7,731 bases of DNA from an uncultured Traorella sp. (GCA_945938205.1 CAMEUL010000069.1:1-7731), one strand, 5' to 3'; shown: positions 1 through 6,341, counted from the first letter of the stretch. Notes: generated by a model from the letters alone, not told the origin. Made by a program: numbers and translations.

Positions 1-88
1 GAACAACAAAAATCAGCGCCAGTTTATTTTTGGCCATATAAGACATCACACGTTTTAGTGTCTCGACTGGATTATTTGGCTTTTTCAT
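1..88 (-). CDS. Second half of heterodimeric ABC exporter (5' end only)
   Basis: Only the first 29 codons are in the window. The ATG at 88-86 opens a frame beginning MKKPNNPVETLKRVMSYMAK and continuing into hydrophobic residues (LALIFVV), open to the window edge. The start overlaps the stop of the preceding ABC gene by one base (TAATG), and a GAGGGGTGG ribosome site lies inside the end of that gene. In Bacillota, MarR-linked ABC exporters of this type normally occur as two tandem half-transporters. The upstream half has a degenerate ATPase site, so this second gene is expected to supply the catalytically competent one. A basic amphipathic N-terminus followed by a first membrane helix fits an exporter transmembrane domain. 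The domain itself is not visible, so the product is inferred from context. Confidence 0.8.
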   Translation of the reverse strand, partial: MKKPNNPVETLKRVMSYMAKNKLALIFVV

Positions 89-1827
89 TATTCGCTCACC
101 ACCCCTCTATTTTGAGATTCATATACTTCGCGATAGATTTCACTGCTTTCCAGCAATTGTTCATGTGTACCCACATCGACGATCTTACCATCGTCAAATA
201 CAAGGATACGATCGGCATCCTGCACTGAAGAAATACGCTGTGCAATGATGAGTGTCGTCATGCCTTTCAGATTTTCTCTCAACTCTTTTCGAATGCTGGC
301 ATCCGTTGCGGTATCCACTGCACTGGTGGAATCATCTAAGATCAGTATCTTTGGCTTTTTCAAGAGAGCACGAGCGATACATAAACGCTGTTTCTGGCCA
401 CCGGATACGTTGGTCCCACCCTGTTCAATATGAGTTTCATATCCATCCGGGAAATCCATGATGAAGTCATGGGCATTGGCAACCTTGCAGGCTTCCATGC
501 ATTCTTTTTCACTTGCTTCAAGATTTCCCCATCGCAAGTTTTCCAAAATGGTTCCGCTAAACAGTACATTTTTCTGAAGTACCATACTGACCGCATCACG
601 CAAAGTATCAATTTGAATATCCTTGACATTGCGTCCATCTACCAGCACTTCTCCGTTTAAAACATCATATAGACGAGGAATCAGCTGTACGAATGTGGAT
701 TTGCTGGATCCGGTTCCTCCAATGATTCCTATCGTTTCTCCGGCATTGATCTTGATATTGATATTTTCAAGCACCAATGAATCCGGATCATTTTTGTAAG
801 AAAAATCAACATTTCTAAATTCAATGCTTCCTTTTTGAACTGCAAAACCACTGCTGGATTCTTTATCTGTAATATCGATTTTCTCATCAAGTACTTCATA
901 AATTCGTTTTAATGAAGCACTTGAAATTAAGACATTGACAAAGATCATGCTCAACATCATGAGTGACATCAAAATCTGAGTGACATAAGTAATGAAACTC
1001 ATCAGTTCTCCTGTTTGCATGTTTTGGTTCATAACAAGTTCTCCACCAAACCACAGAATCAGTAAGATACACAGATAAGTTGTAAACTGCATGATTGGCA
1101 TATTCCAGATAACAACTTTTTCAGCTCTCAAGGATGCATTCATGAGTTCATCATTGCTTAATTTGAACTTGGCCTTTTCATAAGCACTTCTTACATATGC
1201 CTTCACAACTCTGATGCCTGTCAGGTTTTCCTGAACATCACTGTTTAAACTATCATATTTCACTAGCATTTTCCCAAATAAAGGAAAAGCTTTCATTACG
1301 ATCAGATACAATGCGATTCCTAAAATTGGAACTACAAACAGGAATATCATAACTAATTCAGAATTAATTCTAGTTGCCATGATCATCGTAACAATTAACA
1401 TGATTGGACTTCTTACCGCCATTTTATTCAGCATCAGAAACATGTTCTGAACGTTATTAACATCCGTTGTGGCACGAGTAATCAGAGAAGGAGTTGAGAA
1501 ATGATCTATGTTAGAAAAAGAAAAAGTCTGGATCTTGTCAAACAATGCTTTTCTCAATTTGCTTCCAAAGCCCATACCAGCAACAGCACTCGTTCTGGCA
1601 CCTAAAGCTCCACAAGTCAAAGAAATCATTGCTAAGAGCAGCATGATTCCTCCTATTTTCAATACATAACCTAAATCTTTGTTAGCTACCCCTATATCAA
1701 TGATTTTTGCCATATAAAATGGAATCATGATTTCCAATACAGCTTCGAGTGTCATTGCGACAATACAGATCAGGGCATATTTTTCATAACCTTTTAAATA
1801 AGGGCGTAACGCTTTGATCATTTTCAT
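88..1827 (-). CDS. ABC exporter half-transporter (permease-ATPase fusion), degenerate ATPase site
   Basis: This is a 579-residue half-transporter, the usual length for the type I exporter (MsbA/LmrA-like) fold. Residues 1-310 form the membrane domain, with hydrophobic helices near 17-40, 57-78, 138-155, 158-180, 242-262 and 274-300. Residues 334-579 form the nucleotide-binding domain. Walker A is GGTGSSKS at 370-377, Q-loop Q418, signature VSGGQ at 474-478, Walker B ILILDD ending at 499, D-loop SAVD at 502-505. Two catalytic positions are non-canonical: D499 replaces the usual glutamate after Walker B, and Q530 replaces the H-loop histidine. That pattern is known from the degenerate partner in heterodimeric exporters such as TM287/288, BmrC/D and LmrC/D. 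It is the middle gene of a marR-ABC-ABC operon. Its ATG overlaps the marR stop (ATGA), with AGGAG 7 nt upstream. Export of drugs or other toxic compounds is likely, but the substrate cannot be read from sequence. Confidence 0.96.
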   Translation of the reverse strand: MKMIKALRPYLKGYEKYALICIVAMTLEAVLEIMIPFYMAKIIDIGVANKDLGYVLKIGGIMLLLAMISLTCGALGARTSAVAGMGFGSKLRKALFDKIQTFSFSNIDHFSTPSLITRATTDVNNVQNMFLMLNKMAVRSPIMLIVTMIMATRINSELVMIFLFVVPILGIALYLIVMKAFPLFGKMLVKYDSLNSDVQENLTGIRVVKAYVRSAYEKAKFKLSNDELMNASLRAEKVVIWNMPIMQFTTYLCILLILWFGGELVMNQNMQTGELMSFITYVTQILMSLMMLSMIFVNVLISSASLKRIYEVLDEKIDITDKESSSGFAVQKGSIEFRNVDFSYKNDPDSLVLENINIKINAGETIGIIGGTGSSKSTFVQLIPRLYDVLNGEVLVDGRNVKDIQIDTLRDAVSMVLQKNVLFSGTILENLRWGNLEASEKECMEACKVANAHDFIMDFPDGYETHIEQGGTNVSGGQKQRLCIARALLKKPKILILDDSTSAVDTATDASIRKELRENLKGMTTLIIAQRISSVQDADRILVFDDGKIVDVGTHEQLLESSEIYREVYESQNRGVVSE

Positions 1828-2255
1828 TGGGATTCTCCTTTCCTTATTGATTCATTCAGCTTGATCAAAAGTTCGAGTAGTGTTTCTTTTTCCTGCTGAG
1901 TCAGACATGCAAAAACTTCTTCATCAAAAGCATCAAAGTTTTTGCGGCAAGCCTGTGATTTACGATATCCCTCTTCCGTGATGGTAATCTGAGTATTCCG
2001 CTGATCCTTTTCATCGGTTTTCTTTTCCAGATATCCTTTTTTCACTAGTCGCTTCACACTGGTTGCGACACAAGGGGGTGTTACATCCAGATCTTGAACA
2101 ATCTGTCGTTGTGTGCAACATCCTCTCTGTGATACTGTTTCTAGGATTGGCAGTTGGCCATAAAACAATCCTTCATCTTCCATAATTTTCTGAATATGGT
2201 TTCGATGTTCTTTATTAAATCGATGCATTAGAGCAATGATTTCTCTCGGTTTCAT
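1824..2255 (-). CDS. MarR-family transcriptional regulator
   Basis: This is a 143-residue protein, typical for MarR. A winged helix-turn-helix spans about residues 34-95. The recognition part is QRQIVQDLDVTPPCVATSVK (49-68), followed by VKKGYLEKKTDEKDQRNTQI (71-90), whose DEKDQR stretch matches the MarR wing, and by TEEG (93-96). N- and C-terminal helices (about 5-28 and 100-138) would form the dimer interface. The start is supported by GGAGGTGAG just upstream. It is the first gene of the exporter operon and its stop overlaps the exporter start, so translation is probably coupled. A perfect inverted repeat covers the -10 of its own promoter, which argues for autorepression relieved by a ligand. 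C46 and C47 sit at the start of the DNA-binding domain and there is another cysteine at 62; redox sensing is possible but unsupported. The inducing ligand is unknown. Confidence 0.92.
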   Translation of the reverse strand: MKPREIIALMHRFNKEHRNHIQKIMEDEGLFYGQLPILETVSQRGCCTQRQIVQDLDVTPPCVATSVKRLVKKGYLEKKTDEKDQRNTQITITEEGYRKSQACRKNFDAFDEEVFACLTQQEKETLLELLIKLNESIRKGESQ

Positions 2256-2269
2256 TGACTCACCTCCAT

Positions 2270-2304
2270 TTATTTAACCGTTTAACTATTAATCGGTTAA
2301 ATAA
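2270..2304. promoter_or_regulatory. Probable MarR operator (perfect 11-bp inverted repeat)
   Basis: The arms TTATTTAACCG (2270-2280) and CGGTTAAATAA (2294-2304) are exact reverse complements separated by 13 bp. TTAA cores recur at 2274, 2282, 2289 and 2297, so the whole block may hold two overlapping half-site pairs. The right arm overlaps the -10 hexamer of the marR promoter and the repeat spans the expected transcription start. Binding there would block RNA polymerase. Assigning it to this MarR protein is inferred from position. Confidence 0.8.
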
Positions 2305-2329
2305 TACTCTTTTATATTTTTTATGTCAA
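2301..2329 (-). promoter_or_regulatory. Promoter of the marR-ABC operon
   Basis: Reading the minus strand, TTGACA (2329-2324) and TATTAT (2306-2301) are separated by exactly 17 bp: a perfect -35 and a 5/6 -10. Transcription would start near 2294, giving a leader of about 40 nt to the marR ATG. Its strength makes sense for a promoter that is held down by a repressor bound at the overlapping inverted repeat. Confidence 0.85.
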
Positions 2330-2388
2330 TACAATCGTCAAATTTTGATCAGTTTATTTTTGAATTGCCATCTATTTGATTTATGCAC

Positions 2389-2417
2389 TTTTAATTCAAT
2401 CGACTTTATGGCATAAT
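2389..2417 (+). promoter_or_regulatory. Possible extended -10 promoter for pyrR
   Basis: CATAAT at 2412-2417 is preceded by TGG, giving a TGn extended -10. The 17-bp-spaced -35 position reads TTTTAA, which is poor. Transcription would start near 2424, leaving a leader of about 30 nt. That is too short to hold a pyr-type attenuator. The call rests mainly on the extended -10 and on the position. Confidence 0.45.
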
Positions 2418-2454
2418 GTGGATACATGCTTGTTGATTGAAAGAAGGTGTTTTT

Positions 2455-2973
2455 ATGGATAAAAAAATCATATTGGATGAAGATGGGATGAGACGATCCT
2501 TGACCCGTATGTCACATGAAATCATTGAACATAACAAAGGCGTGGAAAATCTGATCTTGGTAGGCATCAAGACACGTGGTCAATATCTTGCAAATCGTAT
2601 CGCCGACTTCATCGAAAAAGTAGAAGGTGTACGTCTTGATACATATGCACTGGATATAAAAGCATGGCGAGATGATGTCGATGAAAGACATCCTTTGCCA
2701 ACTATTGATTTCTCAGTGCAGGATAAAAAAGTAATTCTTGTGGATGATGTGCTTTTTAAAGGAAGAACCGTACGAGCTGCTTTGGAGGGGATACTTCATT
2801 ATGGACGTGCCAAAGAAATCCAGCTAGCGGTTCTTGTGGATCGTGGACATCGTGAACTTCCAATTCGTGCTGATTATGTCGGTAAGAATATTCCTAGTTC
2901 ACTTGAAGAAAACATTCGTGTTCAAGTTAAAGAATGTGATGAAACAGACTGTGTGCTGTTAGAAAGGAAGTAA
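2455..2973 (+). CDS. pyrR: PyrR: pyrimidine regulator / uracil phosphoribosyltransferase
   Basis: This is a 172-residue type I phosphoribosyltransferase fold. In Bacillota, PyrR binds pyr mRNA when UMP is high and promotes attenuation; it also has some uracil phosphoribosyltransferase activity (uracil + PRPP to UMP). The PRPP-binding loop is VILVDDVLFKGRT at residues 93-105 followed by VRAAL. Further PyrR hallmarks are LVGIKTRG (35-42), WRDD (71-74) and LVDRGHRELPIRADYVGKNI (127-146). The ATG at 2455 is chosen because AAGAAGG (2441-2447) sits 7 nt upstream; an in-frame TTG at 2437 lies upstream of that ribosome site and is not needed. No pyr biosynthesis genes are adjacent, so it would act in trans on a pyr operon elsewhere. 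It is followed after 1 nt by an M42 peptidase, so the two are co-transcribed. Confidence 0.95.
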   Translation: MDKKIILDEDGMRRSLTRMSHEIIEHNKGVENLILVGIKTRGQYLANRIADFIEKVEGVRLDTYALDIKAWRDDVDERHPLPTIDFSVQDKKVILVDDVLFKGRTVRAALEGILHYGRAKEIQLAVLVDRGHRELPIRADYVGKNIPSSLEENIRVQVKECDETDCVLLERK

Positions 2974-2974
2974 T

Positions 2975-3997
2975 ATGAATACAACTCGCTTTGTGGAATT
3001 TGCGAAGAAACTATATGCCATTGATTCTCCGAGTGGCTATACAAAAAAAGCCATTGACTTTCTTGAAGAAAAAGCCAAGGAACTAGGATATGCTACATCT
3101 AAAAATCAGAAAGGAAATCTTCATATCTTTATTGAAGGAAAAAATCATGACTATAAGGTAGGAGTCAGTGCCCATACCGATACTCTGGGTCTTATGGTTC
3201 GTTCTATCAATCCCGATGGAACACTTCGTTTTACCAATATTGGAGGACCAATCCTGCCTACACTGGATGGCGAATACTGTCGCATTATTACTAGAATTGG
3301 TAAAACTTATACAGGAACTATTCTCTCTACTTCTCCTGCAGTTCATGTGTTCAAGGATGCAGCGACTGCTCCAAGAAATGCGGATACCATGCTGGTGAAA
3401 ATTGATGAAATCGTAAAGACCAAGGAAGATGTGGAAAAACTAGGAATCATGAATGGTGATATTATTGCCATTGATCCAAAAACTACATTTACAGACAGTG
3501 GATTCATCAAAAGCCGTTTTCTGGATGATAAGATCAGTGTCTGTACCTTGTTTGAAATCCTGTCCATCTTGAAAGAAGAAAACATTCAGCCAGATTTTGA
3601 TACGACCTTCATTATTACAACTTATGAGGAAGTAGGACATGGCGCCAGTCATCTTCCTGAAATCAATGAATTGCTGACATGTGATATGGGATGCATTGGT
3701 GCAGATCTTGCCTGTACGGAATATGATGTCAGCATCTGTGCTAAGGACAGTGGTGGTCCATATGATTATGAAATGGTCACAACGCTCATTGAACTGGCAA
3801 AAAAGGAAAAGTGTTCCTTTGCCGTAGATATTTACCCATTCTATGGTAGTGATGTCGATGCAGCCTTAAGTGGAGGTAATAATATTAAAGGTGCTTTGAT
3901 AGGACCTGGAGTTGCCGCCAGTCATGGTATGGAACGTACGCATATGCAGGCGATTGAATCTACCATCAAATTGATCTTAGCTTACTTAACAAAATAA
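2975..3997 (+). CDS. M42-family metallo-aminopeptidase
   Basis: This is a 340-residue cytosolic peptidase of the M42 family (glutamyl aminopeptidase / deblocking aminopeptidase type, sometimes annotated endoglucanase M or FrvX). Family members usually form large tetrahedral particles that trim short peptides. The two-metal site is visible: H67 and D69 in SAHTDTLG, bridging D184 in SRFLDDK, the acidic pair E218-E219 in TYEEVGHG (general base plus metal ligand), D244 in GADLA, and H323 in ERTHMQAIE, with H317 as a less likely alternative. An inserted domain of about 100 residues (roughly 75-175) fits the family. The ribosome site AAAGGA lies inside the end of pyrR, 6 nt before the ATG. Substrate preference cannot be told. 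The gene ends just before a strong terminator. No truncation or missing residue is seen. Confidence 0.93.
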   Translation: MNTTRFVEFAKKLYAIDSPSGYTKKAIDFLEEKAKELGYATSKNQKGNLHIFIEGKNHDYKVGVSAHTDTLGLMVRSINPDGTLRFTNIGGPILPTLDGEYCRIITRIGKTYTGTILSTSPAVHVFKDAATAPRNADTMLVKIDEIVKTKEDVEKLGIMNGDIIAIDPKTTFTDSGFIKSRFLDDKISVCTLFEILSILKEENIQPDFDTTFIITTYEEVGHGASHLPEINELLTCDMGCIGADLACTEYDVSICAKDSGGPYDYEMVTTLIELAKKEKCSFAVDIYPFYGSDVDAALSGGNNIKGALIGPGVAASHGMERTHMQAIESTIKLILAYLTK

Positions 3998-4034
3998 AAA
4001 AAAGAACTGGATTTCATAACGAAATCCAGTTTTT
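3996..4034. terminator. Bidirectional rho-independent terminator
   Basis: A perfect 11-bp stem, AACTGGATTTC (4005-4015) and GAAATCCAGTT (4021-4031), encloses a 5-nt loop. On the plus strand it runs into TTTTT (4030-4034). On the minus strand it runs into eight Ts, the complement of the A-run at 3996-4003. It therefore ends both the pyrR-peptidase transcript and the convergent ptsI transcript. Confidence 0.93.
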
Positions 4035-4042
4035 ATAATTAT

Positions 4043-5749
4043 TTATTTGTTTAATGTTTTCTTGATCAGTTCTTCTACTTCTTGAGCAGTTGATAATGTA
4101 ATGGCTTCTTCTGCAAGTTTTTCCATTTCACTCTTCTTGAGTGAAGTAATCATCTTACGTGCTGGAAGGATAGAAGTAGCACTCATGGAGAATTCATCAA
4201 GTCCTAATCCTAAGAGAACTGGAGCTGCCATAGCATCCCCTGCCATTTCTCCACACATACCAACCCAACGTCCATGTTTGTGAGCACCATCAATGGTCAT
4301 CTTGATCAGACGCAATAAGGATGGATTCAATGGCTGATACAGATAAGAAACTTTTTCACTCATACGGTCAGCTGCCATAGAGTACTGTACGAGGTCGTTT
4401 GTTCCAATAGAGAAGAAATCTGCTTCCTTCGCAAAGTTGTCAGCATTCACTGCAGCAGCAGGAATTTCAACCATCATACCAACTTCAATAGAATCACTGA
4501 CTTCAACACCTTCTGCAATCAGTTTTGCTTTTTCTTCTTCAAATACAGCTTTTGCATCACGGAATTCATTCAATGTAGCAATCATTGGGAACATGATGCA
4601 AAGTTTTCCGTATTTAGAAGCACGAATCAAGGCTCTTAATTGAGTTCTGAAAATGTCTTTTCTGTCAAGGCATAAACGAATCGCACGATAACCGAGGAAT
4701 GGGTTCATTTCTTCAGGGAATGTGAAGTAAGAAAGTTTCTTGTCACCACCGATATCCAATGTACGAACAACGACTTTCTTTCTATTCATTCCTTCTAATA
4801 CTGTTTTATAAGCTTCAAACTGTTCTTCTTCTGTTGGGAAATCCTGTGAATTCATGTAGAGGAATTCTGTACGGTACAGACCGACACCTTCTCCACCATT
4901 ATTGATAACACCTTCAACATCCTTTGGTGTACCAATATTTCCAGCCAATTCTACCTGATGTCCGTCCAATGTAACAGATTTTGCATTCAACAGAACTTTC
5001 AATGCTTCTTTTTCTTCTTTGAAAGCTTGTGCTTTAGCTTCATATTCTTTAATTGTTGCTTCATCCGGATTTACGATCACTTCTCCGTTTACAGCATCCA
5101 GGATCATCATATCTCCATGTTCACATGCTTCCAGAACACCAGCGCATCCTACAACAGCAGGAACTTCAAGTGAACGAGCCATAATTGCAGAGTGAGATGT
5201 TCTTCCACCGATAGCTGTCGCAAATCCTTTCGCAAACTTGTTCAGCTGGGCTGTATCTGATGGAGTAAGATCATGTGCCACGATCACAGAATCTTCATCT
5301 ACCAAAGAAAGATTTGGAATTAGAACACCTAACAGATTACATTTCAAACGGAATGTCACGTCTTTCACATCAGCTGCTCTTTCTCTGAAATAATCATTAT
5401 CCATTGATTCAAACATGGCAACTGTGTTTCCTGCCACAACGTCTGCTGCATATTCTGCATTGACACGATCATTTTCGATCATTGCAATGATCTGTCCAGC
5501 AAAATCAGGATCCCCTGCCATCATTAAATGTGCATCAAATACAGCTAATTCTTCATCTGACAGTTTTCCTTCAGCCTGTGCTTTAATAGCTTCGATATCT
5601 GCTTTTGTCTTCTCCAAAGCTTTATTGAACTTGTCAACTTCACTTGTTGGATTGACTCCTTCCTTTTTTTCAATGGTTACGACAGGTTGTTCCAGTTTAT
5701 AAACCTTTGCAATGGCGTAACCTGCAGAAGCAGCAATACCTTTTAACAT
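4043..5749 (-). CDS. ptsI: PTS enzyme I (PEP-protein phosphotransferase)
   Basis: This is a 568-residue, full-length enzyme I. It takes phosphate from PEP onto its active histidine and passes it to HPr, feeding all sugar PTS permeases. The N-terminal HPr-binding/phosphohistidine domain holds GGRTSHSAIMARSLEVPAVV (181-200) with active H186. The C-terminal TIM barrel holds the PEP site: R293 (GLYRTEF), R329 (VVVRTLDIGGDK), E428 (MMVEIPAA), N451-D452 (GTNDLVQYSMAADR), R462 and C499 (GMCGEMAGD). All expected residues are present. The start is fixed by AAGGAGG at 5763-5757, with good spacing to the ATG. ptsH, usually directly upstream in Bacillota, is not here; a small gene of another kind occupies that place 81 nt upstream. 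A shared bidirectional terminator follows 9 nt beyond the stop. Confidence 0.98.
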   Translation of the reverse strand: MLKGIAASAGYAIAKVYKLEQPVVTIEKKEGVNPTSEVDKFNKALEKTKADIEAIKAQAEGKLSDEELAVFDAHLMMAGDPDFAGQIIAMIENDRVNAEYAADVVAGNTVAMFESMDNDYFRERAADVKDVTFRLKCNLLGVLIPNLSLVDEDSVIVAHDLTPSDTAQLNKFAKGFATAIGGRTSHSAIMARSLEVPAVVGCAGVLEACEHGDMMILDAVNGEVIVNPDEATIKEYEAKAQAFKEEKEALKVLLNAKSVTLDGHQVELAGNIGTPKDVEGVINNGGEGVGLYRTEFLYMNSQDFPTEEEQFEAYKTVLEGMNRKKVVVRTLDIGGDKKLSYFTFPEEMNPFLGYRAIRLCLDRKDIFRTQLRALIRASKYGKLCIMFPMIATLNEFRDAKAVFEEEKAKLIAEGVEVSDSIEVGMMVEIPAAAVNADNFAKEADFFSIGTNDLVQYSMAADRMSEKVSYLYQPLNPSLLRLIKMTIDGAHKHGRWVGMCGEMAGDAMAAPVLLGLGLDEFSMSATSILPARKMITSLKKSEMEKLAEEAITLSTAQEVEELIKKTLNK

Positions 5750-5790
5750 ACTTTTTCCTCCTTAGTAAATTATAACTTCTATCTGTTTTT

Positions 5791-5819
5791 ATTCTCTCCC
5801 TTCTTACAAGTGTAGCCAA
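5791..5819 (-). promoter_or_regulatory. Weak candidate promoter for ptsI
   Basis: On the minus strand TTGGCT (5819-5814) and GAGAAT (5796-5791) are spaced by 17 bp, each matching consensus at 4 of 6 positions. A start near 5784 would give a leader of about 35 nt. There is no terminator between the upstream small gene and ptsI, so ptsI could equally be read from the small gene's stronger promoter. Confidence 0.3.
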
Positions 5820-5830
5820 TAAACAAATGC

Positions 5831-6103
5831 TTAAATTGCCTTTGATTTTTTCCGGTAATATGTGGATTTTTTAAAATATTTTTGCCACCATTTCTTTTCC
5901 CTTTCTTCCAAGAAATCATATCGTATGATCAACTCATATTCTCTTGGAAGCAAAGATACGATTTGATCAATGTAAGACACAAATTCAGCTTCGCGATCCA
6001 GCATGTATTTTTTTGCTTGAGGCCGTTCTCCTTCCTTCATTTGCAGTTTCACATCCCGGTACATTTTTGACACATATTGTACCACTTCTATCTTTTCATT
6101 CAT
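5831..6103 (-). CDS. Small basic protein with sigma-region-4-like C-terminus, function unknown
   Basis: The gene encodes 90 residues, rich in Lys, Arg and Glu and predicted mostly helical, with no signal peptide or membrane segment. The first half (about 1-48) looks like a charged helical region. The second half, LPREYELIIRYDFLEERE (52-69) and WWQKYFKKSTYYRKKSKAI (72-90), has the shape of a sigma-70 region 4 or ArpU-type helix-turn-helix: an LP..Y.lI.. helix, then a recognition helix around STYYR.K.KAI. Small proteins of this form occur in Mollicutes and Erysipelotrichia (possibly the MG284/MPN403 group), but that is a weak recollection, not a match I can verify. The gene is supported by GGAGGG upstream of the ATG and by a TTGACA-17-TTTAAT promoter. 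It lies just upstream of ptsI on the same strand and divergent from the broken sugar permease, so a DNA-binding or RNA-polymerase-binding role is conceivable but unproven. Confidence 0.7.
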   Translation of the reverse strand: MNEKIEVVQYVSKMYRDVKLQMKEGERPQAKKYMLDREAEFVSYIDQIVSLLPREYELIIRYDFLEEREKKWWQKYFKKSTYYRKKSKAI

Positions 6104-6123
6104 ATATTTCCCTCCATGGTAAC

Positions 6124-6152
6124 ATTAAAAATAAAAAAAATAATTTTGTCAA
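6124..6152 (-). promoter_or_regulatory. Promoter of the small gene (possibly also ptsI)
   Basis: On the minus strand TTGACA (6152-6147) and TTTAAT (6129-6124) are separated by 17 bp of almost pure A/T. The -35 is perfect and the -10 matches at 5 of 6 positions. Transcription would start near 6117, giving a very short leader that still includes the GGAGGG ribosome site. Confidence 0.75.
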
Positions 6153-6225
6153 ATGTCTAAATTTGCTCTATTAGGTGTTTTTTGGGACATTTTTTCTATT
6201 TCCTTTTATTTTTTCAAAATAAGTG

Positions 6226-6254
6226 TTGACTGAAAGCGCTTCCCTCGTTATGAT
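6226..6254 (+). promoter_or_regulatory. Promoter of the PTS permease gene
   Basis: TTGACT (6226-6231) and TATGAT (6249-6254) are separated by exactly 17 bp, each differing from consensus at one position. Transcription would start near 6261, exactly where the RAT hairpin begins. Both neighbouring signals (cre and RAT) are placed as expected for this start, which strengthens the call. Confidence 0.85.
6231..6244 (+). promoter_or_regulatory. cre site (CcpA catabolite control) inside the promoter spacer
   Basis: TGAAAGCGCTTCCC has the perfect AAGCGCTT core of a catabolite-responsive element and matches the symmetric form TGAAAGCGCTTTCA at 12 of 14 positions. It lies between the -35 and -10 of the permease promoter, so CcpA bound with HPr-Ser-P would occlude RNA polymerase and repress. 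The CcpA gene is not in the window. Confidence 0.78.
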
Positions 6255-6260
6255 AACCCA

Positions 6261-6296
6261 CGTAGAGTGTTACTGGTCATGCAGGCATTAACTATG
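6261..6296 (+). promoter_or_regulatory. RAT hairpin for a BglG/LicT/GlcT-type antiterminator
   Basis: The conserved blocks TGTTACTG (6268-6275) and GCAGGCA (6281-6287) are those of ribonucleic antiterminator targets bound by the BglG/SacY/LicT/GlcT family. The fold I can draw has these parts: CGUAG with CUAUG (6261-6265/6292-6296), an AA bulge, AGUG with CAUU (6266-6269/6286-6289), an asymmetric UUA/G loop, then CUG with CAG (6273-6275/6282-6284) closing a 6-nt loop. Its 3' half is shared with the 5' arm of the following terminator, so the two structures cannot coexist. The cognate antiterminator gene is not in the window. Confidence 0.85.
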
Positions 6297-6341
6297 AAAT
6301 TGTCTTTTTTTAGGATAGTTTTCATTAGTTAATGCCTTTTT
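6283..6341 (+). terminator. Leader terminator, mutually exclusive with the RAT
   Basis: AGGCATTAACTA (6283-6294) pairs perfectly over 12 bp with TAGTTAATGCCT (6326-6337), followed by a T-run (6337-6341). Inside the loop TGAAA and TTTCA (6295-6299/6320-6324) can add 5 bp past a bulged T. It sits between the promoter and the permease start, so it terminates by default; formation of the RAT sequesters 6282-6296 and lets transcription continue to the permease ATG at 6372. Confidence 0.88.

Noticed and set aside
2437..2454. Upstream in-frame TTG start for pyrR, adding six residues
   Set aside because: The ribosome site AAGAAGG (2441-2447) lies downstream of it and is properly spaced to the ATG at 2455; the PyrR family also begins near this ATG.
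2304..2454. A pyr attenuator or riboswitch in front of pyrR
   Set aside because: The predicted leader is only about 30 nt and I see no terminator hairpin with a T-run or PyrR-binding loop in the interval.
5769..5774. Consensus TATAAT on the minus strand upstream of ptsI
   Set aside because: Transcription would begin at about 5762, inside the ptsI ribosome site (5763-5757), and no acceptable -35 lies 16-18 bp upstream. It is probably chance in AT-rich sequence.
6150..6164. Short inverted repeat CAAAT/ATTTG near the small gene's -35
   Set aside because: Five-base arms in an AT-rich stretch are expected by chance; there is no second copy and no supporting context.
5944..6174. Plus-strand frame opposite the small basic protein
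   Set aside because: It has no ribosome site and is the antisense of a gene that has its own promoter and ribosome site; the composition looks like a shadow.
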